A stretch of DNA of 25,946 nt from Perkinsus olseni (lineage: Eukaryota; Perkinsozoa; Perkinsida; Perkinsidae), in NCBI GenBank assembly GCA_013115135.1, contig JABANP010000635.1, positions 1 through 25,946 on the forward strand, in the 5' to 3' direction. The notes under the pieces were generated by a model. The model searched no databases. It was not told the origin of the DNA and saw only the letters and a program-made list of their open reading frames with translations. Both the position numbers and the translations under genes were made by a program. This document shows, piece by piece, positions 16,695 to 25,946 of this stretch (the stretch's first letter is position 1; each line of letters opens with the position of its first letter).

Positions 16695-17535
16695 GTGAGT
16701 GTGGCTCTGAGACTCGGAGCCTGAGTTGAACTCAGAGATTGCATCTCGACCAACTTTGATAATAGGGACACTTTCCCCGAGACACAGTCCAAGAGCAGTG
16801 TCCTCCACCTTAATAGCATAACCGCATGGCCCGTACAGCACTTTGAATGGTACTCTCGGGTTCGACCAGGCGGTAGAGATTCTGGCACGCGTTGGTGCCG
16901 CTCTACATTGAAAGTCATGACCTTAATCGTTGTCTCCCGGTGGTCTCTTAGTAAGCGTCCTCTGTCCCGTATGCAAACCTTCTGTCGCTGTCTTCCTTAT
17001 TGCTTCCCCCCTCCCCCGCTCGCGCCTGAACTCCTATCATCCAGCAGTGGAGTTACCCCCTCATTAAATCAGTACCTATCAGAGTTTGCCAAAGATTCTT
17101 TGGGGCTCTGTACTCCTCTATCCCGTTCTCTGCCGCCCTTGGTGTCGCCGGTGAGCACCGCGCATTCGTGTGTGCATGCGTATCTAGATCGACAACGTCG
17201 ATCCGCTATCACGGCGCATCGTTCGTGGTTGTACTGCAAGCGGACAGTTGGTTCCGTTTGCAAAATTTGTTATTCGTAACGATCGTCACGCGTTCTCATG
17301 GTCGAGGCAAACGCCTCTACGGCTAACCTACAGTCACCGGTACTTCCGCTTGTAGTGGTCAGTTCCGGTCAGTACTTGAGTTCTAGTGGTCCGAGTGGCA
17401 TAGCAAAAGCCGGAAAATCGGTGGACCACCAGCGTTGGTGATGTCGTTCGGCTATGTCGAGTTCAACTCGAAGTTGACATCTTTTGCGTCGGGGAGTAGG
17501 CCCCGAATCCTCTCAGTTTTCAACCCTCTTCAATA
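16695..17535. other. Intergenic stretch upstream of the GNAT gene
   Basis: No gene is supported. ORFs here are short and unlike known families. A 7-bp inverted repeat CTCTGAG/CTCAGAG lies near 16705-16740. A pyrimidine-rich tract ending CTCTCAG at 17516 precedes the GNAT start by 19 bp and is a plausible spliced-leader acceptor. Confidence 0.4.
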
Positions 17536-18677
17536 ATGTTATCCCTCGTCCACGTTGCTGTGTTGCTCTTGCCTATGGTAGTTGGTCATCTGCCATCGCC
17601 TGTGACACAGATCGGGGGAGAGAATATACTGCGCTCTCTCCCGGGCGATATCACGTATCGTAATTATCGACCTGGCGACGACCTGAGCCTCATCGGTAGG
17701 CAAGCCGTCGAGTTTTGCAAAGACAACATCTGTTACGTCGCAGTGGATCTTAAAAGCGTTGGACAGAAGGTCGGTTGGGTCGTCACTCTGGTCGTGCTTA
17801 AAATACGGGTGTCGTTTACTCCAGTGCTTGTGAGCCTCGAGCACCTCAAGCAGTGAATGTTCCCACTCGGCATGCTTTCAGACTGTCGTCGGCATCGTTC
17901 AAATGATCGTTCCCGGAAAGCACCTGAGTGCCCAGGACAGAAACGCGATCTGTGGCGACAGGTGAGGTCTGTTTGAAACGACTCTCATACTCTGCTTCTG
18001 GGCAATACCGTGTGACACTGCGACTTTAAGAGAAATCTTCTCCGAGAATCTTCCAGGAAGATTCTTCCTATTGACATGCTTCTAGTAGTGATCCCGAGAA
18101 GTTCACATTTCTTGCAGGCCGTCAACTAGTCGTCCTTCCCTGTGCTGCCTCCCCTGCTGCACTAGGTCACCCAAAGGAAACTTCGGACATCTCTACTTCG
18201 TAGGCTGGGCACTTCTGACGGCTGTCTGATGACCCTGCATTCGCTCTCAACTCTTTCAGTTAAAAGTGGCCGATGCTTATCGAGGAAGAGGAATCGCCAC
18301 GGAAATGCTATCGCATACTTTCGCGGTGGTAAGTCTCTCATCGCCATTGCTGAATTCGTTTGTGGCGCCCAGACTCGACGAAGATGTCGACTCAGTTCAG
18401 CTTTAATGAAGCTGTATGACGATCTTCCTTCAGCTCGAGCAAACACATCCCAAGCTTATAGCCATCTATCTGCATGTGGACTCGGACAATCTTCCCGCCA
18501 TACGATTATACGAGAAGTCGGGATTCGAAAAGATTGCTTGTAAGTCGCCGCGAAGTCCGTCCGTCCGACGAGTGTAGTGCGTTCTGGCACCCTGCCAGGG
18601 TGACCCTGGTATCCGCCTCACGATTTTCAATGTCAGTTCCTTCAAGCAAGGTCTTTCTCTTTGCCCGCTATATGTAA
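17536..18677 (+). CDS. GNAT-family N-acetyltransferase, six exons
   Basis: Proposed exons are 17536-17769, 17882-17961, 18166-18199, 18260-18328, 18434-18539 and 18637-18677. Phases agree throughout and introns are GT-AG, giving about 187 residues. The fold order fits acetyl-CoA-dependent GNAT enzymes. ITYRNYRPGDDLSLIG is the first strand and helix, and TVVGIVQMIVPGK is strand four. GHLYF joins LKVADAYRGRGIATEML, with the acetyl-CoA motif RGRGIA at about residues 124-129. Then come IAIYLHVDSDN and AIRLYEKSGF, with conserved Asn and Tyr. The N-terminal 20 residues are hydrophobic (MLSLVHVAVLLLPMVVG) and may be a signal peptide or membrane anchor. The first donor (after GQK or a few codons earlier) and the very short third exon are the least certain points. 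Substrate is unknown. It is the only plus-strand protein gene in this neighbourhood. Confidence 0.72.
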
Positions 18678-19410
18678 TGTAGCAGTCTTTCGCTCAAGAG
18701 CAGACAGTCCTTCGGCTGTACAAGTGAGCCCGCTACTTCTCCTCCTCTCAACCTCTTTCGCTGATTCTGTCGATCTCAGTGACTCTGGCAGTCGTACGAC
18801 GACGGCTCATACTAATCATAATCATGCCATGCCTTCTAAACGGAGGCATTGCCATGCTAGAAATTTTCTTCTTAAATGTTTTGGTCCCGTCTCGTACTCG
18901 GTGATAGCGGGTACAAGGCTAGACCGGTGTCGAATAGTCATCCACTAGGTAGATTCTTTTTTCATCACCAACGCATTCAGTCGATCTGCAGAAAAGATCG
19001 TAAAGATAGAGGGTGATAGTCCGTTATAGCATTCATTAGTCTTCGTTAGCTATACTCGCCCACTCAATCTCATGTTGCGTTCCGACAGTAGATGATGAGC
19101 TTGAGATATTAATCACTAGTAGACGCGCCGGGATAGGCTGTCTATCGTAGACAATGGAAAGGTGAGAGTCTGGCCTTCAAGTTGCTTGGGAGGCCACCTA
19201 CTCAACTGCACCAGGCAGGCCATCTCCTTAGCATTCTTAACTTTGACTCTAACACAAGATGCCAAAGGATTGACCAATAATCTGGGCTCATCGCGTCGAT
19301 TATGCAGATAAACGTTCATACACAACCGCAGACCAAATAGACTCTACATCTTCACGCGGCGAGAAACCATCAATGGTATCGCCACTCCAGACTTGAGGAC
19401 TACAAGATAT
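18678..19410. other. Region between the GNAT gene and the small-protein pseudogene
   Basis: No convincing gene. A short minus-strand ORF at 19325-19116 has no recognised similarity. From about 19410 the sequence becomes alignable to 23340 onward. Confidence 0.4.
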
Positions 19411-19586
19411 CAGCCACGGGTCCTCTCACTCAGGGACCCTCATGGCTGAGTAGAAATACCCTGAATAATAGATTATTGATTCTTGCGAGCAATACATGTA
19501 GGCTCATATTTATCAACTAGAAAAAACTTATGAAAAATCACCATGCAGGTTGGTATTGTAGATAGACCAAAACCTGTGTCAAACCA

Positions 19587-19968
19587 TCATGCTTCATCGA
19601 AATCGCCACGCCTGCCACTTCTCACTGCTGAAGCGTTATCGCAGTTGCCAGACTCCAAAGTTACAGCTTGTCCCGAAAAGTAAGTCACCATGGTGTTGGT
19701 CTTATTGTTGTACAGAAGTGTGGAGAGGTCGCCATCTTTCATAGTGCAACATTGGCAGTTCTCGTTGAGGTCGGCTAGGAACTCGTCGTTTCCTGAAGCA
19801 AAGAACAATGAGGGCCAGCATGTGAGAACGGGCGAGACAGAGCTGACCAGTAAAGCCGTTATAGTAATGGCATTCGCAGAATTGTAAAATCAGACGCGAG
19901 AGGAGCTCAGGAAGAACGTTGAAAACGAACGGCTTCAATACGTAGCGTGAGTTGTCACTATAGTGCAC
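19587..19968 (-). pseudogene. Degraded copy of the small cysteine-containing protein gene (copy 1)
   Basis: The C-terminal half matches the gene at 23553-23948 closely: DEFLADLNENCQCC, KDGDLST, LYNNKTNTMVTYFSGQ and LESGNCDN are shared. The end differs, reading through to a later TGA. Upstream of residue GNDEF the match fails. The sequence there is TTGTTCTTTGCTTCAG followed by GAAACG, which could be a splice acceptor. Weak similarity around TATAACGG...CTCACATG, in a different frame, instead suggests an eroded first half. Matching flanks (19410-19560 with 23340-23510) show that the whole segment was duplicated. Confidence 0.55.
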
Positions 19969-21055
19969 GAGTGTGGTTCGTGCTCCATGTCGTAGTTGTG
20001 CGCTAGTGCTGGCATGCAGATAAGAATCTTCTAAGATGTAGGTAATACCTAGTACTTGAAGCGTACATACCAGGTACTAGCAGCCTGTGGTGTACGGACT
20101 TCTTACAAGAGGCCTTTGAAGCCTCGTTACTTCGTTTGCCTAGGGTTCTGTGAGGCACAGCCTCAAACGATGTTACTCATTATGCGCCGATCGTCTTGTG
20201 CATGCGTGCATAGCTCATTCGCCTCGAGAGACTAAGCTTAGAAGCAGAAAGTAGAAGACTTTACCATCTTTCTCGCCTTGCGTTGACTATGAGCAACAAC
20301 GGAGAAGCAACAAACGAATTAAGAACTAGCGAGAACTGTGCGGGAGTAGCAGGTGTGCCAAGAGTTGCTAGCCAACGCACGGGGTCCATCACAACCTGTA
20401 CAGAGCAGATTCGGGCAATGATCAACTAGGCCATAGGCGCGTGTGTGAGTTAATAGTCCAACGCCGGTTCCGGCTTAGACACTTGCCGATGTGCTCAGTT
20501 GGGGAATCACTGTAGCTCGATATGCAGTGCAATAAGATGGCCCGTCAAGAAACCTTCCTCAGGGGTACGAACAGAGAGGCTTCGCTTCCTCCTCGCAGGA
20601 TCCGCTTACACATCCGACGGGCTGTGGTGTTTTTAGCCTTTGAGGCAGTTGAATTTCAGATGATTAAATCTTGGGAAGAAACTGTCGACGAAGCGGTACC
20701 ACTTCACAGTGCGAGATCGCGCACCCAATCCCTCGTTTTCCGATCTCAGCTGAGAAAACCGTGATGATCCGGAATGGTCATAGAAAAGGGCTAACTAATA
20801 AGCTCACCGACGCTCATCGTCCATGATTCCACTGCGTAGAGGATCCACCGTGTGAGACACACGGAAGTTAGTCTTCAAATTCTGGTGGAAATCTCCTCGG
20901 AATACAAGCAACCCAGATATTGCAACACAACAGTGACCGAACTGTTTAGGGCACGACGCTTACTTCTACGACACAACAACTCGTCGGGATTCAACCGCTA
21001 GAGTCAATGGAATCCGCAATGCGGATAACAGAGCGGATTCAAAGTGGTGACGGAG
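19969..21055. other. Intergenic region with fragments shared with other parts of the window
   Basis: Pieces recur elsewhere: GTGTGTGAGTTAATAGTCCAA near 20443 resembles 22566-22585, and GCGCACCCAATCCCTCGTT near 20719 recurs near 24209. A 7-bp inverted repeat CTAGTAC/GTACTAG lies near 20050-20081. The longest ORF (20522-20764) is not recognised. The pieces look like eroded flanks of the duplicated UbiA/small-protein block. Confidence 0.4.
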
Positions 21056-22147
21056 CTACGCCAGGATACCTTTGGCGAATGCGTAGACAACGAAAGAGAA
21101 CTTGGCTGTATATCTAGCATACATTGATAGTAAGAAAGAACGGGACCCTTCCCATGATTGACACGCCGCTTGGCCTCTGAAAAAGCTTTGGCTTATATAC
21201 GAGACCAGAATGGATGCATCACCACCGCAATGTAACATGGCTATAAGTATATTAGATAGAGGTGTCAGTATCTGAGAGAAAACGAACTGGACTTCGATGG
21301 AGGAGGGGCCGCCAGAGAGCAGTCCGCACTCACCATGAGCTGTACGAGTATCAGTGCTCCGATGAAGGCACACGTGTAGGCCTTCCCGATGACGACCGCC
21401 GTAGTTCTCTTGTCGCCAAGTGTATCACAGTCAATGTCAAGAAGCTCAGCTATCATATGGTTAGTCAGAGTTGATGACACATAAAATAAGCAGGGGCCTG
21501 AGGGAGATGACGAATCGAACAGTCTTTAGTCGGTGGATAATGGCACATAGTGAAGACACCCTCACCAGCTTGGACTTACCAGCCTTGGGTAGAGGCACTT
21601 GATTGAGATGGCATGCGAGTGTAACCAAAATAAGAAAACCCACAGGAGTGAAGGGAAGATCCCAAGGAGCCTTCCTTGCGAAGGCGAAGGGCTTCAAATT
21701 GTACAAAATGTTCAGACTGAGTGCCACAATGAAATAACTAGAGTAAAATATCCAGTCAGCAGTGATGATCGACATGATGACCAGAGGTATCATATTGGAT
21801 ACCAATATCACTTTCCATAGACCAAACAGGTCAGACTTTGAGGCCTGGTTGCCGAAGTAGTCGTGCGCCTTCCGAGGGTTGTACTTGTCAACGTCGGTAT
21901 CGGCCATGTCGTTGATGCCAAACATCATGATGCTGACCGGAAAGGTGAAGTAGAGGAGGCCGAGCCAAAACCTCCACGTCGCTAGAAGATCCAATCGACC
22001 GCCGAGAGGGAAGAGATAATACGGCAGGATGATAATCCATATAATGGGCCGTGATAGCTTCAAGTAGAAGTTGACGCGGGAGAGGTCTAGCACGGGAAGG
22101 GGAATACTCATCCTGATTCGAAATGTCGAAACGATCTCATACACCAT
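21056..22147 (-). CDS. UbiA-type prenyltransferase (copy 2, complete)
   Basis: Integral membrane enzyme family that joins a prenyl diphosphate to an acceptor in quinone, haem or lipid pathways. Exons on minus are 22147-21580, 21497-21334 and 21271-21056. The introns are 82 and 62 bp with GTAAGT...CTCAG and GTGAGT...CTCAG, giving 315 residues. The first Asp-rich motif is NDMADTDVD (about 79-87), in the loop after transmembrane segments LSRPIIWIIILPYYLF and FWLGLLYFTFP. The second is DIDCD...DKRTT (about 210-222). Both are magnesium-diphosphate binding sites of the family. FAFARKAPWDLPF lies between them. The start is the first ATG in frame; upstream the frame continues with GTG only. The stop is TAG. 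Acceptor and prenyl substrate cannot be told. Confidence 0.82.
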
Positions 22148-22169
22148 CCGAGGAAGCACTTCGTCTGTT

Positions 22170-23110
22170 GACCCACACTACAGCCAGAGTGTGCTTCAAG
22201 TTCGAGTTCTCTAAGCCGTTGAAACAACCGAGGCTAGCGATCGTGCGAGCTAGCTGGGTGCTGCAGCCAGGCCCAGGCAGGTGAGCGTCTGCTTCACAAT
22301 AGCGCTCAATCCTGAGATTAGCTGAGGGAGGATGAATCTTGCCGGTCTTTTCTTGTTCTCTACTGATGTCTGTTCACGCGTTTCGAAGATCTCCGAGGAG
22401 TTTTCGTCCGGCCCGTTCATCGTGTAGCGATCCCACCTGCCTGACCCGTTATCTAGTATCACTGTAGATGGCTGATTGAGAGCACCAACACCTGGGTTTT
22501 GCCATCTGGCATCCAACCTTTGACCTTTGGTCCTCGCATCATCAACTATTCAGCTTAGCTTCGGCGTGTGTGTGAGTTTACAGTCCAACGTCGGTTCCGC
22601 AGAGGTCTAGCATGCACCAACTCGAAAACGTCAAACAGTCTCGTACGTCATCCGAAGGACCATCTCGTCCGTAACTCACGAAGCCGACTCGCCCTGGAAG
22701 GGGCCCCCTTCAAGGGGGTGTCCTCCAGGTACGAGTTGTCCAAGCCGTTGAATCAACCAAGGTTGGCTATCATGCGAGCTGGCTGGGTGCTGTAGCCAGG
22801 CCCAGACAGATGAGCATCTGCTTCTTAGTGCAGCAACGATCGTCTTGGAGATAAACTGAGCGAGGTTGACCCTCTTCGACTTCTTGTTGTCCACAGACGT
22901 CTGGTCACGCGCTTTGAAGAGTTCCGAGGAGTTTTTGCCTGGCCCGATTCTCGTGTGGTGCCGTGATCCCACCTGCCTACTTCGTCATTCAGTATCCCTG
23001 TAAAAAGACTGGTTGATTGAGAACACAATAGTCGGGTTTTGCCATCTGGAATCTAATCTGCGACCTATTGAATTCGCACATTAACGATTCAGCTCAGCTT
23101 CAGCGTAGCT
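22170..23110. repeat. Duplicated upstream segment of the UbiA gene (two copies, about 530 bp apart)
   Basis: 22170-22560 and 22690-23100 align with moderate divergence. Examples are GCTGGGTGCTG.AGCCAGGCCCAG, GTTTTGCCATCTGG and, on minus, the runs NSSEIFETREQTSVENKK and NSSELFKARDQTSVDNKK. The second copy also includes an eroded version of the UbiA start region (22690-22600). The minus-strand coding-like similarity could be an upstream exon or separate small gene. It is frameshifted in the second copy, so I do not call a CDS. Confidence 0.6.
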
Positions 23111-23552
23111 TCTTATTGAACGAATTAGAATCAGCGATAAGAACATCACATCACCGCAGTCAGGATGCATTGATGACTTCTCTTGCAACTCAACACGATC
23201 CCTGCCTAGTGTTACAGTCTTTCTCTCGAGTGCGATTGACGGAGTGTAACCAGCGGAAGTATCGCGGAGAATGAAAAGCCGACACCAAAGCGTCACATGA
23301 CGTTGGTATTATCCGATCAAGACGTGAGGGAAAAAAATGTTTCGCCGCGGGTCCTCTCAGTCAGAGACCCTAACAGCTGAGCAGAAATCCCATGAATAAT
23401 AGAGCGTTGATTTTTGCGAGCAATAAGCGCATATTCATCAGCTAGAATAGCTTATGAAAAATCACCATGCAGGTTGGTATTGTAGATAGACCAAAACCTG
23501 TCGCAAACCATCGTGCTAAATCGAAATCGCCACGCCTGCCACTTCTCACTGC
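23111..23552. other. Downstream flank of the small-protein gene
   Basis: No gene seen. From 23340 it aligns with 19410-19586, including a small hairpin (GGGTCC...GACCC near 23348-23370, and GGGTCC...GGACCC in the other copy). On minus this lies in the presumed 3' untranslated region of the small-protein gene. Confidence 0.4.
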
Positions 23553-23948
23553 TCAAGGGTTATCGCAGTTGCCAGACTCCAAAGTTACAGCTTGTCCTGA
23601 GAAATAAGTCACCATGGTGTTGGTCTTATTGTTGTACAGAAATGTCGACAAGTCGCCATCTTTCATTTCGCAACACTGGCAGTTCTCGTTGAGGTCGGCT
23701 AGGAACTCGTCGGCTCCTAATGAAGCTTCATAGAAGTTCGGCTTCCTCTCGAACACAGAGTACTCGTCGCTGGAAAAATCAGAACCACTGCATGTAACAG
23801 TTGGGCGCGGCTCGTCCAAATCAGAAGAAGGCCATGTGATTTGAACACACAACTCATCGTCGTAGTCGATGAGGTTGTAATACGGTCCACTGGGACGAGA
23901 GAAGGCTGAGACTAGCGAGATGCCAAGTGAAAAGCGTTTACCCCACAT
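23553..23948 (-). CDS. Small cysteine-containing, possibly secreted protein (copy 2)
   Basis: 131 residues from ATG 23948 to TGA. The frame continues upstream to 24095, but that part is charged and low in similarity, so the internal ATG followed by MWGKRFSLGISLVSAFS is preferred. Those residues form a short basic end plus hydrophobic stretch that could be a signal peptide. The remainder is acidic, with cysteines in LCVQI, VTCSG, CQCC and NCDN and a probable N-glycosylation site in NNKT. No known domain was recognised. An intron ending CATTAG before GAGCCGACG is possible but not needed. A decayed paralogue lies at 19587-19968, and both sit to the right of a UbiA copy. Function unknown. Confidence 0.6.
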   Translation of the reverse strand: MWGKRFSLGISLVSAFSRPSGPYYNLIDYDDELCVQITWPSSDLDEPRPTVTCSGSDFSSDEYSVFERKPNFYEASLGADEFLADLNENCQCCEMKDGDLSTFLYNNKTNTMVTYFSGQAVTLESGNCDNP

Positions 23949-24921
23949 GTATGCGCTCCATCTTGAGGTCGTTCGAGAGTTCGGGCTGTTCTTGGAGCGC
24001 AATCGCCAAGAGTCTGATCTTCTGTCTTTTGTGCTGGGCATAGGCCCAATATGGCCGCTGTCTGCATTGTGCTGAGCACTCCCTAGGTGAATCACCCTCG
24101 AACAATATTATGAAAGCTGACCTAATACTAGCCCGGAAAGCGCTCTTGTGATGTCTGCTGAGACGACTCCGTTTCCTCGGCGGTATAGGGTTGTGATAAG
24201 ACGTGTAGGCGCACCCAATCCCTCGTTCGCCACACCATGCGGCCTGTACAACGCATGTTTCTGACTCGAATAGCTTGAATGAGAGGTTCCGCAAGAACTA
24301 CACCATCATACTCAAGCATGAAGATGGGTTCATCGAAACTTTACACCGAAACGTGACACCATGTATTCTAATAGTCGAAAAAACTTAAAGAATTCACTCA
24401 CTTGAACGGGTGTGCAATAAGCTCAAATACTTGAACTCTCAAAGAGGTTTTTGGGACGGACTCAAAAACACCTTCCTGCTCTATCAGGCATTCCGCTTAC
24501 TTCCTCTGTTTGATCGTGACATACGCAGCAGATTTAGCGTTGAACGAATGTGCGGAAGCACTGCTCGCTTGGTTGTGTGCAGTTTCGGTGTAGTCCATTC
24601 TGTTGGGTCCTTTCGTTGCTTCTTCCAGTACTTTTTGAGGGTTCGTCCGTCAGTCCAGGGTTCAATCAACTTCGGTGCCGATCACAGAATGAGTCAAGCC
24701 CGACGTCGAGCATTCCCATGGGTTATTCTCTTCTCGGTGACACAACAGCAGAGCGAGGAAAGACCGAGTTCATCGCTGGAGAGACAACTCTCGTTGATTT
24801 TCCGTCACGACTGTCACTCAATTCACGAACTCAATACAGTCGCCCTGCGCAACACGTTATGATGAGAAAAAAGAAAGACGCCGTGGCTTCCATCACGACA
24901 TCTACCACAGACGGCGAGAGG
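23949..24921. other. Region between the small-protein gene and the third UbiA gene
   Basis: Two overlapping plus-strand ORFs (24410-24862 and 24550-25041) are long for noncoding DNA but show no convincing domain. The phrase FIAGETTLVDF is faintly like the C-terminal part of glutathione transferases, which is too weak to call. The second overlaps the end of the UbiA gene on the other strand. Confidence 0.35.
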
Positions 24922-25946
24922 CTAGGAGGCCAAAGTACCATTGACGAGAGCGTAGACTACAAAGCAGACTCTGAGTGTATATCGGAGGTACAAAGAAAGA
25001 AAAAAGGAGGGGCTACCCTCCCATGGCCGAGTTGGCACTGAGGAAGGGAAGAAAGCAAATTTTATATACGTTGCCAGGTTGGAAGCATCACCACCGCAAT
25101 GTAACATGGCTATAAAGATATTAGATAGAGGTGTCAGTATCTGAGAGAAAACGAACTGGACTTCGATGGAGGAGGGGCCGCTAGAGAGCAGTCCGCACTC
25201 ACCAAGAGCTGTACGAGTATCAGTGCTCCGATGAAGGCACACGTGTAGGCCTTCCCGATGACGACCGCCGTAGTTCTCTTGCCGCCAAGAGCATCAGAGT
25301 CAATGTCGGCAAGCTCGGCTAGCATTTGGTTGGTCACAGCTGACGCTACATAAAATACGCAGGGGCCTGAAAAATAAACGAGAGGATGAGCTGATCAGCT
25401 GCTCCTGGTTCAAGGCTCCGCAAGATGATTGTACCGCCCGATTCTGATTCTTACCGATTCTAGGTGACGGGATGCGATTGAGATGGCATGCGAATAAAAC
25501 CAAAGTGATCATTCCCACTGGGTTAAAAGGAAGATCCCACGGAGCCTTCCTTGCGAAGGCGAAGGGCTCGAAATTATACAGGATATTAAGGCCAAGAGCC
25601 ACAGCCAAGAACAGGGGGTAGAGGACCCAGTCACCAGTGGTTATTGATATGATCAGGATAGGTATCAAATTAGATACCAATATCACTTTCCAGAGGCCGA
25701 CGAGGTCAGAATCAGTGGCCTGGTTTCCGTAGTATTTGAGAAACTTCCGAGGGTTGTGCTTGTCAACGTCGGTATCGGCCATGTCATTGATGCCAAACAT
25801 CATGATGTTGATCGGAAAGGTGAAGTAGAGGAGGCCGAGCCAAAACCTCCACGTCGCTAGAAGATCCAATCGACCTCCGAGAGGGAAGAGATAATACGGC
25901 AGGATGATAATCCATATAATGGGCCGTGATAGCTTCAAGTAGAAGT
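24922..25946 (-). CDS. UbiA-type prenyltransferase (copy 3, 5' end beyond the window)
   Basis: Same architecture as copy 2. Exon 1 runs from beyond 25946 to 25455, exon 2 is 25366-25203 and exon 3 is 25140-24922. The introns are 88 and 62 bp with GTAAGA...TTCAG and GTGAGT...CTCAG. Exon 2 is exactly 164 bp in both copies. NDMADTDVD and DIDSDALGGKRTT are kept. Differences cluster in PRKFLKYYGNQATDSDLV and in the C-terminal segment FAFFPSSVPTRPWEG, suggesting divergence after duplication with the active-site motifs preserved. The N-terminus is outside the window. Confidence 0.8.

Noticed and set aside
24410..25041. Plus-strand ORFs as a glutathione transferase gene
   Set aside because: One short phrase is reminiscent of the C-terminal domain, but no N-terminal domain or splice pattern supports it.

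Overview
The window looks like nuclear DNA of an alveolate of the Perkinsus/dinoflagellate lineage. The strongest evidence is an array of minus-strand genes whose 22-nt exon closely matches the dinoflagellate/perkinsozoan spliced leader (core CCGTAGCCAT...GGCTCAAG) followed directly by a GT donor. Moderate base composition, ordinary GT-AG introns of about 60-200 bp and eukaryotic tRNAs without encoded CCA favour Perkinsus over a core dinoflagellate. Species cannot be fixed from the sequence alone.

Region 1 (1-4315) is a tandem array of a 986-990 bp unit: four full units and a partial fifth. Each unit carries tRNA-Gly(GCC) on +, two different spliced-leader RNA genes (SL-a, SL-b) on -, a short intron-like cassette and tRNA-Glu(CTC) on +. 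The two SL genes share an upstream bipartite element with identical spacing, which is probably their promoter.

Region 2 (4316-6461) holds one intact intronless gene for a major-facilitator transporter (4648-6093).

Region 3 (6462-about 12000, minus strand) is a decayed DIRS-type tyrosine-recombinase retrotransposon: gag, RT-RNase H and tyrosine recombinase, with a 365-bp direct repeat split by 161 bp at its 3' end. Pol carries three in-frame TGA codons and a frameshift, and the recombinase carries another frameshift.

Region 4 (12426-15204) is a DNA transposon of a family I cannot name. Its transposase-like gene is interrupted by a 1020-bp internally deleted relative of the same family (12793-13812), flanked by a 4-bp TAGA duplication. 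Its 3' part is cut off at 12425 by an AT-rich sequence.

Region 5 (about 15480-25946) is a gene neighbourhood expanded by duplication. It contains three copies of a UbiA-type prenyltransferase gene (one pseudogene, one complete three-exon gene, one running off the window) and two copies of a small cysteine-containing, possibly secreted protein gene (one degraded), all on -. A six-exon GNAT acetyltransferase gene lies on + between the first copies. The remainder is intergenic sequence with partial duplications and hairpins.
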